Source: Pseudomicrostroma phylloplanum
Lineage: Eukaryota > Basidiomycota > Exobasidiomycetes > Microstromatales
DNA length: 64,000 nucleotides
Assembly: GCA_039545275.1 (NCBI GenBank)
Contig: BCHS01000015.1
Span: 6,764-70,763, forward strand
Reading direction: 5' to 3'
Shown here: piece after piece, positions 20,855 to 30,758 of the stretch
How the letters are laid out: every line of letters begins with the position of its first letter
Position numbering within the stretch: the stretch's first letter is position 1
Notes under the pieces: model-generated
The model's database searches: none
What the model was told of the DNA's origin: nothing
What the model saw: only the letters and a program-made list of their open reading frames with translations
Program-made: the position numbers and the translations under genes

Positions 20855-23188
20855 CTATCGAGCGGGCGGGCTGCAAATGGGCATATCTCCCCCACCCTCT
20901 CCGCCAGCACCAAAGAAGAGTGTACGGATACTCTGACTTCCCGCGAATCCCATTGCTCCAAGACCAAAGATGAAGATTCCATAGTCCAGCAGCTTGCTCG
21001 TCCATGGCCGGTCGGGCATGGCCTTGAGGGAGAGCAGAGGTGGGAAGATGAAGCACAGCGGCACGCAGAAGACGGCTCCGATGAAGCTGACGAAGACGTC
21101 CAGGGAGCTCGATCCGGCCCAGGCGGCAAGGCAGGAGATGACGACCATGGAGGAGCGGAAGAGGTTCTTCTCCAGCTTGATCTTCCAGTTGTACTTGCCC
21201 TTCTTCGAGCCGAACAGTCCACGCTCCAGCACACTCACAGCTGGGAACAGCTGCAGAGGAGTGGAGAGCAGAATGGCAATCGAGTAGAGGAAGAGCATGG
21301 CTTGCACAAACTTGGAGTCCTGGGGTAGATTGGTGATCACCACCGTCTGCGTCTTGGATCCAAAGGCTCCGTAGCTCAGAGCTCCCGAGACGGTGAAGAG
21401 GATCATGACGATGACCATGACACCGCTCAGAGCCTTGGGGAATCGCTCAGGCTGCTTCATACTCTCGGTGATGGGAATGACCAGTCCGACACCTTCAAAG
21501 GTGAACACGGCTGTCCCGATGAACAGGGGGAAGCTGTGCGAATTGAACTGCTTCACGTCTGCGAGGCCATGCTCTGCCAGCTCCTTGATCTCGTACTGGA
21601 ACAGGTATACGATACCGAAGAGGATGAAAGCATCGGCGATGAGAGCTGTCGAAGACAGCTTGGCGATTCGGCGCACGAGGGACAGTGGCACAAAGATGGC
21701 ACACTGGGCCAAGATGAACCATACCGTAGGGATCTCCGTCTTGCAGTGTGTGACTCCGAGAACAAACGCCTGCAGGTTCTGAGCGACAAAGACGGTGTAA
21801 GCAGCGACAAAACCGAGTTGCGAAAAGACGATCGAGGTCAGAATGGCAAGTCGCATCTTGGGGCCGTAGAGGATACCGCCCATGTCTCCGAAGGAAGCGG
21901 GAACCTTGAGGTTGGCCTTGACCAGCAGCAGGAAGGAGAAGAGGGAGATTATCGCCACTGAGCAGAGGACCACGCTGGAGAAGAGTAGACCACCGTTCAG
22001 GAAGGCCTTGCCGAGGAAGAGGACACCGGTTCCGACAAAGGACTTGAGCAGCATCAAGACCGCTTCTGTCACTGAAGCTTCACCGCGGGGCTTGTCACCG
22101 CCGCGGGTACTGGTACCTCGCCTCCTGGCACTTGGTCGACGCAGTAGTGCAGACCTCTCTGTAGCGTCTCGGCTAGTGGTAGCCTCGCGAGGTTGCTCCT
22201 CGACATCCTCCTCGTCATCCGTCTCATCATCGTCTCGCTCGAGATCGTCCAGGTCTTCTCCGGCAAAGTGACCATAGAGGGAGAGGAAGTCGACGAAGCT
22301 GCGAACCGCCCTTGGAGGAGGCTGGCCAGTCTGCTCTGCTCGATTCAGCATAAAGTACCGTCTGAATCCTCCGGGCTGCTTGATGCCCTCTACATCGAGG
22401 TCAGGATCGATGGCGCTGGCTCGAGGCAGATTGACACTTTCACTACGAGTCCTTCGAGCAGTCTTTCTACGGTTCTGATGAGCCCAGCGGTAGATGTCTT
22501 CGGTGACGGCGCCTCCTTGCATGCGGTGCGGGGCAAAGTACTCGTCTGCTTCACCGCCGTGGGTGTCGGGACTGTCGGCGTTGCTGCCGCCACCGGGTGA
22601 GTGCATGAATGTCACGCCACGACGTTGACCGTCATTGACGCCTGGGAGCGAGATGCCAGAGGCGTCTGGTAGGGCGAGACTGGTAGGCGGGAGGAACGAA
22701 TTGAGGGGAGGCAGGAGATGAGCAATAGGCTACCAGGTGAAGGATATGCGGCTGCGCTCTTTCACGTCTCTCACTCACTGTCTGTCGATGATCCTGGCCT
22801 TTTGCTCGTCTGAAATGGGCACCCCATCCAAGTCTGCTGGGTTTGCTGGCGTCCCCACTTCGCTGTCAGCAATGGGCGCAGTGGAGCTTGGGCGCGAGTC
22901 GGAATGGTGTCGTGCGAGACCGAGCTCCTCCCTCTGTCTCCTCCATGCCCTCCTCTGTGCTGCTGCGCCGGCATCGTCGTCATCGTCGTCACGGACAGTG
23001 CTAAAGGATGAGCGGGAGTGTACGTGGGAGTCGGATGCATTGGACGGGGATCCGACGCGGGGTGGGATGTTGGGTACGGAGGGCGCCTGAGGTGCAGAGG
23101 CAAAGTAGCCGCCGTCGTCGCTGGGTGCGCCACTCTGCCCGCTGACGGAGCGCGAGGATGACTGTGACTTGGATGGGGTACCGACCAT
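20855..23188 (-). CDS. Vacuolar amino-acid transporter, Avt3/Avt4 type
   Basis: Two exons (22779-23188 and 20855-22679) encode 744 residues. The first 330 residues are hydrophilic, Ser-rich and acidic (runs of Asp), which is typical of Avt3/Avt4 and a usual phosphorylation platform. The transport core of the AAAP (SLC36/PAT-like) family starts at SVTEAVLMLLKSFVGTGVLF, followed by about eleven membrane spans, including FSQLGFVAAYTVFVAQNLQ, GTAVFTFEGVGLVIPI and LFLYSIAILLSTPLQLFP. Relatives export neutral amino acids from the vacuole to the cytosol, driven by the proton gradient, during starvation. Length and order fit the family. The gene is divergent from the ABCC transporter at 24020, which may also be a vacuolar-type pump, so the pair could share control. 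Confidence 0.9.
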
Positions 23189-23493
23189 TGTGGGGCGGCG
23201 AGTACGAGGAGAAGCCTAGAGGTGAGTAATGGGAAAGTAGGAGGGAGTGGCACTGCCGAGGGGGAGCCAAGAAGGAAAGGGGGTCCCGCCTTTGCGTGAA
23301 CTTTAGGGGGAGGCCAGGCGGTTGGCACGAGGGGCGGCGCCGGCGGGCGGGCGCACAGAGTTGAAGCGCGGCAGAGGCGATGACGGGCACAAGTGCCTCT
23401 GCTTGCTGCGAAAGGAAAGGCAGCGCGTGGGTGGAGGCAGGCAAGAGCAACTAAAGGCGTGACGCGAGGACAGGGCAAGGCAAGGTGTGTATA

Positions 23494-23509
23494 AGTGTGT
23501 GTGTGTGTG
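23494..23509. repeat. (GT)n microsatellite
   Basis: About eight GT dinucleotides in the divergent promoter region. Confidence 0.8.
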
Positions 23510-23777
23510 ACAGGAACAGTCGCACCTAGGTACCATGTCACTGGTTGCTGTTGATGGTACCTGGCATTTCCCCCTGTCTGACCGTGTCGGCTCTAATCGG
23601 CCAGTGGTCTCTCCCCCTGCGTGTGTGACCAATCAAGCGAGGCGATGCGCCTCTGCAACACTTTTTTCCGGGCGGGCGGAGTTTGTGCCTTGGTGCTGCA
23701 GGCGGGCGGGTAGGATGACAATCTGCTGAGTACCTCGCGGGTAATACTGCAACGGGGCCATGTCTATCCGATTGCCA

Positions 23778-23805
23778 TCTTCTTCCTCTTCTTCTTCTTC
23801 TTCTT
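23778..23805. repeat. (TTC)n pyrimidine tract
   Basis: Interrupted TTC/CTT repeats about 215 bases upstream of the ABCC start codon, typical of fungal pyrimidine-rich promoter or 5' UTR sequence. Confidence 0.75.
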
Positions 23806-24019
23806 GAGTGATTAAAGAAGAAGATAGAGGGCAACGGAAGTAGTTGAGAGATTCCCTCCCTCGGGGCCGCCCTTCTCCCACCATACCATCCTCCCTTCGC
23901 CATCCTCGTCCTCCTCCGTCGCTGCAATTACTCCCACATCTTCGCAATCGCAGGTGGCGCATCTGTGTGTCGCACTACTATAGGTCATCGCCCACTGCAA
24001 AAGCCTATCTCTGCCCACC

Positions 24020-27000
24020 ATGCTCGAGCTGGACATCTACCTCGTATGCGCCAGCTTGCTACCCATCCTCCTCCTCGTCACCTACTTTATCAGCGCCATC
24101 GTCCCCATCCTCGCACATCGCAAATGGTCAGACATCCTCCCCGCATGGGTTGCCGTCTTTGTCCAGGACGTCATCTCCGAGGAAGACATACGAGGGCTGG
24201 AAGACGAGGAGAAGAAGGAAGAGGAGAAGCGCAAGGGTCAGCTGTCTCCCCTTCAGCGGCAGAGGGAGGCGCAGCAATACGCAGCACAGAATGGCCATGA
24301 TGGATCCATGGGGAATGGCCAGGCGGCAGCTCCTGAGCAAGTTGCAGCTACCGAAGCTACGCCCCTCTTGGCCAAGTCCGGTCATGACCAGGCGGACCGG
24401 TCATCTCGGCCACGTCATCTAGCCACCCGAGCATCACTGGCAATCATTGCCATCTTCCAATTATGCGGCTGGGTAGCCGCTCTCACCTACGGCCTGCGCG
24501 GCAGCCAGGACCTCAGGCAGATCAGCTACTCTGCAGTCATTGCAGCTCAGCTCCTCGCTACAAGCTACGCAGTCGCAAGGCCTCTAACTCTACGGAAGGT
24601 CACTGTACCCTACGACTTGTTCGTCCTCTACTCTGTGCAAGCTCTGGGAAGCATGCTCGGTCTCCACCTCACATGGGCTTCTGGAGGCAGACGAATCTCA
24701 GCTATTTTCACGCAGCTCTCCGGTCTCACACAGCTTACAGCATTCGCCTTGACGTTGGTCGCCCTGACCATCATCGTCTCCATGCCCATCGCTGGCCCTC
24801 ACGAGGATCAGAGCGTAGATGCTCTAGGCCGGCAGTCTGCAGCCGAAGACGAGTGTACACTCTGGGAATGGATGACCTTCTCGTGGATGACCCCCTTGAT
24901 CTCCATCGCGGTCCAGCGTACGCTCGAAAAGGGCGACGTCTGGCAGCTGAGCAAGGGCTGTCGGAGCTCCCTCCTCCTGCGCAAATTCAAGGAGATCAAG
25001 GCATCGAGCTTGCCATGGCAGATCATCAAGGCAAACAAGCACGACGTAGTGCTCGACGCTGTGCTGACCCTCCTGTCGAGCTTCCTCTCCTACGCTTCGC
25101 CCTTCTTCCTGAAGCGCATTCTGGATGCCATCGAGGCCTCTTCTTCCCCTCATCCTCCTCCCAACTCCACCCCCAAGTCCACCGCCTACCTCTTTGCCCT
25201 CCTGGCCCTCATCGCTGGCGTGCTCAAGTCGCAGGCTGATCTGCAGCATCTCTTCTACGGGCGCAGAGCAACGATCCGTATCAGAGGACAGCTGATCTCG
25301 TCTGTATACGAAAAGGCGCTGAGGACCAGGGACATGACGGGCGTTCTCGGAGAGCAGAAGGACAAGAGCCCGGAGGAGGATACCAAGCCGGCGAGCAACG
25401 GTAAGGCTGCCAATGCTGCCTCTGAGCAGAAAGGCAAGGAACCGGAAGCCACAAATGACGCCTCCGTGGGACGAATCGTATCTTTGGCAGCCGTAGATGC
25501 GATCCGCATTGGTCAACAGTGTGCCGGAGCATACATGCTCTACTCCGCTCCCATCGAATTCGTCATTGCCTCCCTCTTCCTCTACAAGCTCTTGGGCCTT
25601 TCAGCTTTCGCCGGATACCTCGTCCTGATCGTTGCCTCGCCCGTGCAGTCGTCCTTGACCCGACGCATGATCAGGATCTCCAAGTCGCTCTCCGCAGCTA
25701 GGGACAAGCGCTTGAGCTCTCTCAACGAGCTCATCTCCAATCTTAAATTCGTCAAGTACTACGCTTTTGAAGAGGAGATGAGGCGGCGAGTCTTGGACCT
25801 GAGGGAGGTCGAGCTAGCTTGGCTGAAGAAGAGGCAGATCAACTCCGCCATCATCATGGCCTTGTGGACTCTGACCCCCGCGGGCGTTACAACGGTCAGC
25901 TTCGCATGCTATGTGCTCATCGCCAAGCGAGATCTCGATGTCCCGACTGCCTTTACCAGCATTGCCCTCTTTGGTCTCCTCAAAGCTCCCCTCAACACGC
26001 TACCGGTCCAGATTAACGAGCTGCTCAATGCCAAGGTGTCCTCGGATCGTATCGAGGAGTTCCTCGATGCGGACGAAGTGCCCGAGAATGTCCTCTGCCT
26101 CGACGGCGGAGAGGGTCTGTCATCAGGGTCCACTCCACCCTTTGGCTGTGAGAATGCCACCTTTGGCTGGCCCGAAGCGCCCGTCTCCCTGCTCACGGCT
26201 GGTCCGGGTGCTCAGCCAAGCATCAAGGCGCGCGGTGCTGCATCGCTGAAGAAGGTCATGTCGCGGATGTTCAAGCGACCAGTCGACGAAGGCGGAGAAG
26301 GCCCGACGGCCAGCTCGCCACTCCTTGGGCATGATCAAGATCACAGCGTGGACGGTACGGACACACCAGACAGTGTCGCGCACGCTACAGCGCCCTTCCA
26401 GCTATCAAACATTACCTTCTTGCCTCCGTCGGGTCGGCTGTCCTTGGTCATCGGTCAGACTGGTAGTGGCAAGTCTGCCCTACTGACAGCTCTGTTAGGT
26501 GAGATGAAGCTGCTCGAGGGTACAAGTCATCTCCACAAATCCAATCAGATCAACTCTTCGACCGGCTTTAGCTCCACGATTGCCTACTGCGCACAGTCGC
26601 CTTGGCTGCAACATGCCTCGATCCGATCGAACATCCTCTTTGGCTCTCCTTTTGAGCTGTCTAGGTACAATGCCGTCTTGGACTGCTGTGCGCTGCGACC
26701 TGATCTCGAGATCCTGGGCGGCGATTCGACAGAGATTGGTGAGAAAGGCGTTAGTCTCAGTGGAGGTCAGCAGGCTCGAGTTGCACTGGCCCGCGCAGTC
26801 TACTCTCGAGCAGCCACGGTGCTGCTGGATGACCCCTTGTCTGCTGTGGATGCTCACACGGCCAGCCAGTTGGTGCGAGCATGTCTCAGTGGTCCGTTGA
26901 TGAAGGGGCGAACGGTGGTCTTGGTGACACATCACAGTGAGCTGGTCCTCGGTGAAAAGGCGGCGCAGTGGGTCGTCAAGCTCGCCGAGGGGCGCATCGT

Positions 27001-29320
27001 AGCGCAAGGCACGCCAGAGGAGCTGCAGTCATCGGGCGACTTGGAGAGTAGCATACACCAAGAGAGGCCAGAGGAAGACGACAAGGTTGAGACGATTGGA
27101 AACTCTGCTGAGGAGCAAGCAGCGGAAGAGCTGCGAGGAGAGGAGAGTGGAGCTCGCAAGCTGGTACAAGAGGAGCATCGAGCCAAGGGTGGAGTCAAGA
27201 GAGAGGTCTACAAGCTCTACCTCGATGGTGTCGGCTGGGGCATCGCTGCCTTGGTGATCCTATCGCTCATCGCCTACAAGGGCACTGATCTGGCCGAGAA
27301 GGGATGGCTGGCCGTTTGGGGAGCCTCATCCTCCATGAGAGACAAGAGTGGTGCAGACTTCACCTCTTCCTTCTTCAACGGTAGCATCAGCCCTCCACTC
27401 TCCCATGACTACGTCTGGGCCTCCAACGCCTTTACGTCATCTATGCTTCTTGTTCACCCCGAGGTGGCAGCAGCGGCAAACAGCAACGGTGGTGGGGTAA
27501 CGAGCTCGTCGCTTCTGCCCCCGGCACACGAGTCCCCTCTGCCTTACATTTTCATCTTCTTTGGCATCCAGCTCCTGGCAGCAGGGACCATCATCGCCTC
27601 TGCCTTGTTGACCTACTACGGTTCTTTGCGCGCCTCTCGCGCCCTCTTTGCCAGGATGCTCACCTCGACAATGGGAGCCACGGCGAGGTGGCTAGACACG
27701 ACTCCGACGGGTAGGATCGTCAACAAGTTCAGCCGAGATATCGAGGTGCTGGACTCGAACATCAGCAACTCTCTCCGCTATTTCATCACCTTTGTGATCG
27801 CTGGTGTCATCTCGGTCATGACGGTAGTTGTCGTCTTGCCCTCCTTTATCATCCCGACTGCGATCCTCGGAGCAGCCAACTTCTACGTCGCAAGAGGCTA
27901 CATCCGCGCTGCTCGTGATCTTCGTCGACTGGAGAGCGTCTCGCGTTCGCCAATCTTCAGCGCCTTCTCTGAGCTCCTGCAAGGCATCTCGACGGTGCGT
28001 GCCTTTGGCAGCGAGCGAAGGATGTTGCGCGAGTGCACAGAGAGGATCGACTTGGCAAACTCGTTCTTCCTGTACTTCTGGATGACGAACCGCTGGCTGC
28101 TGTTTAGGCTTGACCTCCTCGGAGCTCTGGCCGTCTTTCTGGCTACGTGTGCGGCGCTGCGAGGATCCATTGCAGCTGGCATTGCCGGTCTGGCCCTCAC
28201 GCAGGCCCAGGGTGTCATTCAAGCCATGTACTGGCTCAGCCGCTTCTACACCAACCTCGAGCAAGACGCCAACTCGATTGAGCGCATTCGAGAAGCGTTG
28301 GATGATGTACCGCAAGAGCCATCTGCGATCATCGAAGGCAACCGCCCACCAGCAGACTGGCCAAGCAAGGGTCGCGTCGAAGTTAAAGATCTGGTGCTGC
28401 GCTACGCACCTGACCTTCCTCCCGTGCTGCACGGCATCGACTTTACCATCCAGCCGGGGGAGAAGGTGGGTATTGTGGGCCGGACAGGCAGCGGCAAGTC
28501 CACCACTGCGCTGGCCTTTTTCCGCTTCGTCGACTTCGACAAGGGCTCCATCCACATCGACGGTGTGGATATCAGCTCCATTGGTTTGTACGATCTGAGG
28601 TCGAAGATCACCATCATCCCGCAGAACTCGGTGTTGTTCAGCGGTACGATCAGGAACAACCTCGACCCCTTTGATGAGCATACCGACGAGGAGTGCATTG
28701 CTGCTCTCGAGGCCGTCAATATTCGTACGACGCCCGCGCCATCAGCCCAGCCTAGTCGGTCTGCCAGTCGAGCAGCCTCCATGAAGGGCGGCGTCCAAGG
28801 TGGCAATCGCAAGCTACTGCGTCCCTTTTCCGCCATCGACGCAGACGAGTCCACCGAGGACGACGAGCAGCGTCCTTCCGCGCTCAACGAGAGTCAGACG
28901 TACGTCACCCTCGACACGCGCGTCTCGGAGCAAGGTGGCAACTTCTCGCAGGGCCAACGACAGCTGCTCGCAATGGCCCGCGCGCTGCTTCGTCGCTCCC
29001 AGGTGATCCTCATGGACGAGGCCTCGTCCGCGGTGGACTTTGCAACGGACAATCTTATCCAGTCGACCATCCGCAACGGCTTCGCCTCGGCAACGGTCAT
29101 CACCATTGCCCATCGCCTGCACACGGTAGCTTATGCGGACAAGGTGCTGGTGCTGTCTGATGGACGAGTGGAGGAGTTCGACAGCCCTAAGCGCCTGCTG
29201 GAGGATACCAAGGGCGCCTTCTATAGCATGTGCGAAAAGAGTGGAGACTTCGCTGGACTCAAGGCGGCAGTGGATGAGGCAGAGAAGGGGCGGGAAGAGC
29301 ACAAGAAACAGACGGTGTAG
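24020..29320 (+). CDS. ABC transporter, subfamily C (MRP/YCF1/YBT1-like)
   Basis: An uninterrupted 1766-codon exon. An N-terminal membrane extension of several spans precedes the first transmembrane domain (residues about 280-660). NBD1 has Walker A GQTGSGKSA near residue 812, signature LSGGQQARVALARA and Walker B VLLDDPLSAVD, where Asp replaces the catalytic Glu as in other ABCC pumps. The second transmembrane domain follows (about 1070-1430). NBD2 has Walker A GRTGSGKST near 1486, Q-loop IIPQNSVLFSGTIRNNLDPF, signature FSQGQRQLLAMARA and Walker B VILMDEASSAVD with the Glu intact. This is the expected asymmetric pump with one hydrolytic site, exporting conjugates, bile-acid-like compounds or toxins at the vacuole or plasma membrane. 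About 50 Ser/Arg-rich residues are inserted in NBD2 between the Q-loop and signature, and an acidic linker follows NBD1. Confidence 0.95.
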   Translation: MLELDIYLVCASLLPILLLVTYFISAIVPILAHRKWSDILPAWVAVFVQDVISEEDIRGLEDEEKKEEEKRKGQLSPLQRQREAQQYAAQNGHDGSMGNGQAAAPEQVAATEATPLLAKSGHDQADRSSRPRHLATRASLAIIAIFQLCGWVAALTYGLRGSQDLRQISYSAVIAAQLLATSYAVARPLTLRKVTVPYDLFVLYSVQALGSMLGLHLTWASGGRRISAIFTQLSGLTQLTAFALTLVALTIIVSMPIAGPHEDQSVDALGRQSAAEDECTLWEWMTFSWMTPLISIAVQRTLEKGDVWQLSKGCRSSLLLRKFKEIKASSLPWQIIKANKHDVVLDAVLTLLSSFLSYASPFFLKRILDAIEASSSPHPPPNSTPKSTAYLFALLALIAGVLKSQADLQHLFYGRRATIRIRGQLISSVYEKALRTRDMTGVLGEQKDKSPEEDTKPASNGKAANAASEQKGKEPEATNDASVGRIVSLAAVDAIRIGQQCAGAYMLYSAPIEFVIASLFLYKLLGLSAFAGYLVLIVASPVQSSLTRRMIRISKSLSAARDKRLSSLNELISNLKFVKYYAFEEEMRRRVLDLREVELAWLKKRQINSAIIMALWTLTPAGVTTVSFACYVLIAKRDLDVPTAFTSIALFGLLKAPLNTLPVQINELLNAKVSSDRIEEFLDADEVPENVLCLDGGEGLSSGSTPPFGCENATFGWPEAPVSLLTAGPGAQPSIKARGAASLKKVMSRMFKRPVDEGGEGPTASSPLLGHDQDHSVDGTDTPDSVAHATAPFQLSNITFLPPSGRLSLVIGQTGSGKSALLTALLGEMKLLEGTSHLHKSNQINSSTGFSSTIAYCAQSPWLQHASIRSNILFGSPFELSRYNAVLDCCALRPDLEILGGDSTEIGEKGVSLSGGQQARVALARAVYSRAATVLLDDPLSAVDAHTASQLVRACLSGPLMKGRTVVLVTHHSELVLGEKAAQWVVKLAEGRIVAQGTPEELQSSGDLESSIHQERPEEDDKVETIGNSAEEQAAEELRGEESGARKLVQEEHRAKGGVKREVYKLYLDGVGWGIAALVILSLIAYKGTDLAEKGWLAVWGASSSMRDKSGADFTSSFFNGSISPPLSHDYVWASNAFTSSMLLVHPEVAAAANSNGGGVTSSSLLPPAHESPLPYIFIFFGIQLLAAGTIIASALLTYYGSLRASRALFARMLTSTMGATARWLDTTPTGRIVNKFSRDIEVLDSNISNSLRYFITFVIAGVISVMTVVVVLPSFIIPTAILGAANFYVARGYIRAARDLRRLESVSRSPIFSAFSELLQGISTVRAFGSERRMLRECTERIDLANSFFLYFWMTNRWLLFRLDLLGALAVFLATCAALRGSIAAGIAGLALTQAQGVIQAMYWLSRFYTNLEQDANSIERIREALDDVPQEPSAIIEGNRPPADWPSKGRVEVKDLVLRYAPDLPPVLHGIDFTIQPGEKVGIVGRTGSGKSTTALAFFRFVDFDKGSIHIDGVDISSIGLYDLRSKITIIPQNSVLFSGTIRNNLDPFDEHTDEECIAALEAVNIRTTPAPSAQPSRSASRAASMKGGVQGGNRKLLRPFSAIDADESTEDDEQRPSALNESQTYVTLDTRVSEQGGNFSQGQRQLLAMARALLRRSQVILMDEASSAVDFATDNLIQSTIRNGFASATVITIAHRLHTVAYADKVLVLSDGRVEEFDSPKRLLEDTKGAFYSMCEKSGDFAGLKAAVDEAEKGREEHKKQTV

Positions 29321-29540
29321 ATAGAGGAGAGATTCGGTGAAGTGGCTCACAAGGCGCCAGGTAGAGGCAGTGGATGGGACTGGGCTAGCTAGACACGATA
29401 GATTTCTGACGCCTAATGACATGATGTTTTAAGACTTTCAATGATACATGTGGCCTCGACTTTCAATTGTAAACGATGCATCGAGAACGATCGCTTGTGA
29501 ACGTCGAGCTTGCGTATTGAGTTTAGCTGTTCTCGTATGG

Positions 29541-30758
29541 CTACGTTCGAGCGCACGAGGAGCTTTGAGAGTCGAAGACAGGGTACCCGATTAGGGCCAG
29601 TCTGCTATACTTTGCTTCGGGGGCGTGGTAAGCCTGCCATTCCCACCTGCCCAAAGGAGCGGCGATGGAAGCCAATGGAGAGGTGGGCAGAGCCTACCAG
29701 TCAGCAGGAAGTCATTGGGACAAGAGTAGAGTGTACTGTTGCTTGCTCCTGTCTCACTCACCTTGGCGGTTGGCATTGCAGGGGCTGCTCCGAGAAAAGC
29801 AAGCTGCACAGGCCCTCTCGCCGTCTCCATCATCCTGAAATTGTGCGCAGGCAATGCTCGCAACGGTGCAGGTGTGACATCACTCCTGGTACTTTTTGCC
29901 ATTGAGAAGGGGCCAGCAGTCCTTGTTCCGGGCACCCAGAGGCAGATAGGCCACCCAAGGCCTCTTCTCAGACCTCTTGGACGGGGCTTTTGCCGGCTCA
30001 GAGGCTGATGCATAGGCACAAATGCGTCTGCCTGCGATTCAAGCTTGTCGAGGGCTTCTCTGCCACGATTTGGTGAGGGAATTCCATCGACAGACACCTT
30101 CACCCAGGTGTGACTTGCGTCGTCCACAATTGGATGCTCTGGTAGGAACAGAAAAGTGCTTCTTTCTATCTCAGCCCGAACCACGGGTTCACTTGCTGAT
30201 TACAGTCTGCGAACGAACATAGAAGCGTCCAGTGGCTAACGCTTCCAACAGACGATCGCGATCGATGTCGCCTGTAGACTTTCTAGGAACATCCTGCTTG
30301 GTCTCGATAGGAGCTAGTGCAGCCTGACGTAGAGCTGCGGTGGCTTCTTTGAGCAGCACCGTGACGCCAGGAATGGGTGATCTGATGCGAAGAGGCCACC
30401 AGTCTCGCAGCACGACGTCGCCTTGGAAGACCTTCATTAGGACCTTTGTGCCAATAATGTCGGCGGCTTCTTGCTCCGTGCACGAGTCGATGGCGACGTG
30501 GCCCTTCTCGTACTTAACATCGAGAGCAAGCTGGTATTTGTCCTTCCGGAAGCCTTCGAAGGATAGACCGCAGAGGTCAGCATCGGCTTTTGTCAAGGAT
30601 AGCTCTTGATTCAATCCTACGAGCCACCAGAGCCAATAGCTTGCACCGTTACCACTACGCATGTAGAGCGTGAGCTTGCAGAGGCCTCCTGTTTGGCACC
30701 GCACCTGATTCGCCAGGTGAGATCTCAAGATCTCGATGGATGGCTGCCAGTTGGGCAT
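29541..30758 (-). CDS. Hypothetical protein, spliced, model uncertain
   Basis: I do not recognise this gene. From an ATG at 30758 (MPNWQPSIEILRSHL) an open frame runs to about 30192 with Trp-rich (ASYWLWWLVGLNQ) and globular-looking sequence (ALDVKYEKGHVAID). A second frame (about 30180 to 29762) ends at a perfect GTGAGTGAG donor after MPTAK. Joining to the acceptor before 29693 gives 50 more residues (including GRWEWQAYHAPEAKYS) and a stop at 29541. The link between the first two frames is unclear: one candidate intron runs from a GTTCGC donor near 30214 to a pyrimidine-rich CAG near 30147, and a one-base frameshift is the alternative. It lies convergent to the ABCC gene, 220 bases away. It could be a lineage-specific gene or a decaying one. 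Confidence 0.4.

Larger units (their letters stand above)
23189..24019. promoter_or_regulatory. Divergent promoter of two transporter genes
   Basis: About 830 bases between the AAAP and ABCC transporter genes. It holds three GGGC-repeat tracts (23331-23353, 23669-23679 and 23701-23713), a (GT)n tract at 23494-23509 and a (TTC)n pyrimidine tract at 23778-23805 about 215 bases before the ABCC start. No gene is evident. Confidence 0.5.

Noticed and set aside
27692..28681. 329-codon antisense open frame within the ABCC gene
   Set aside because: It lies opposite the strongly conserved second transmembrane domain and NBD2, so it is a shadow frame.
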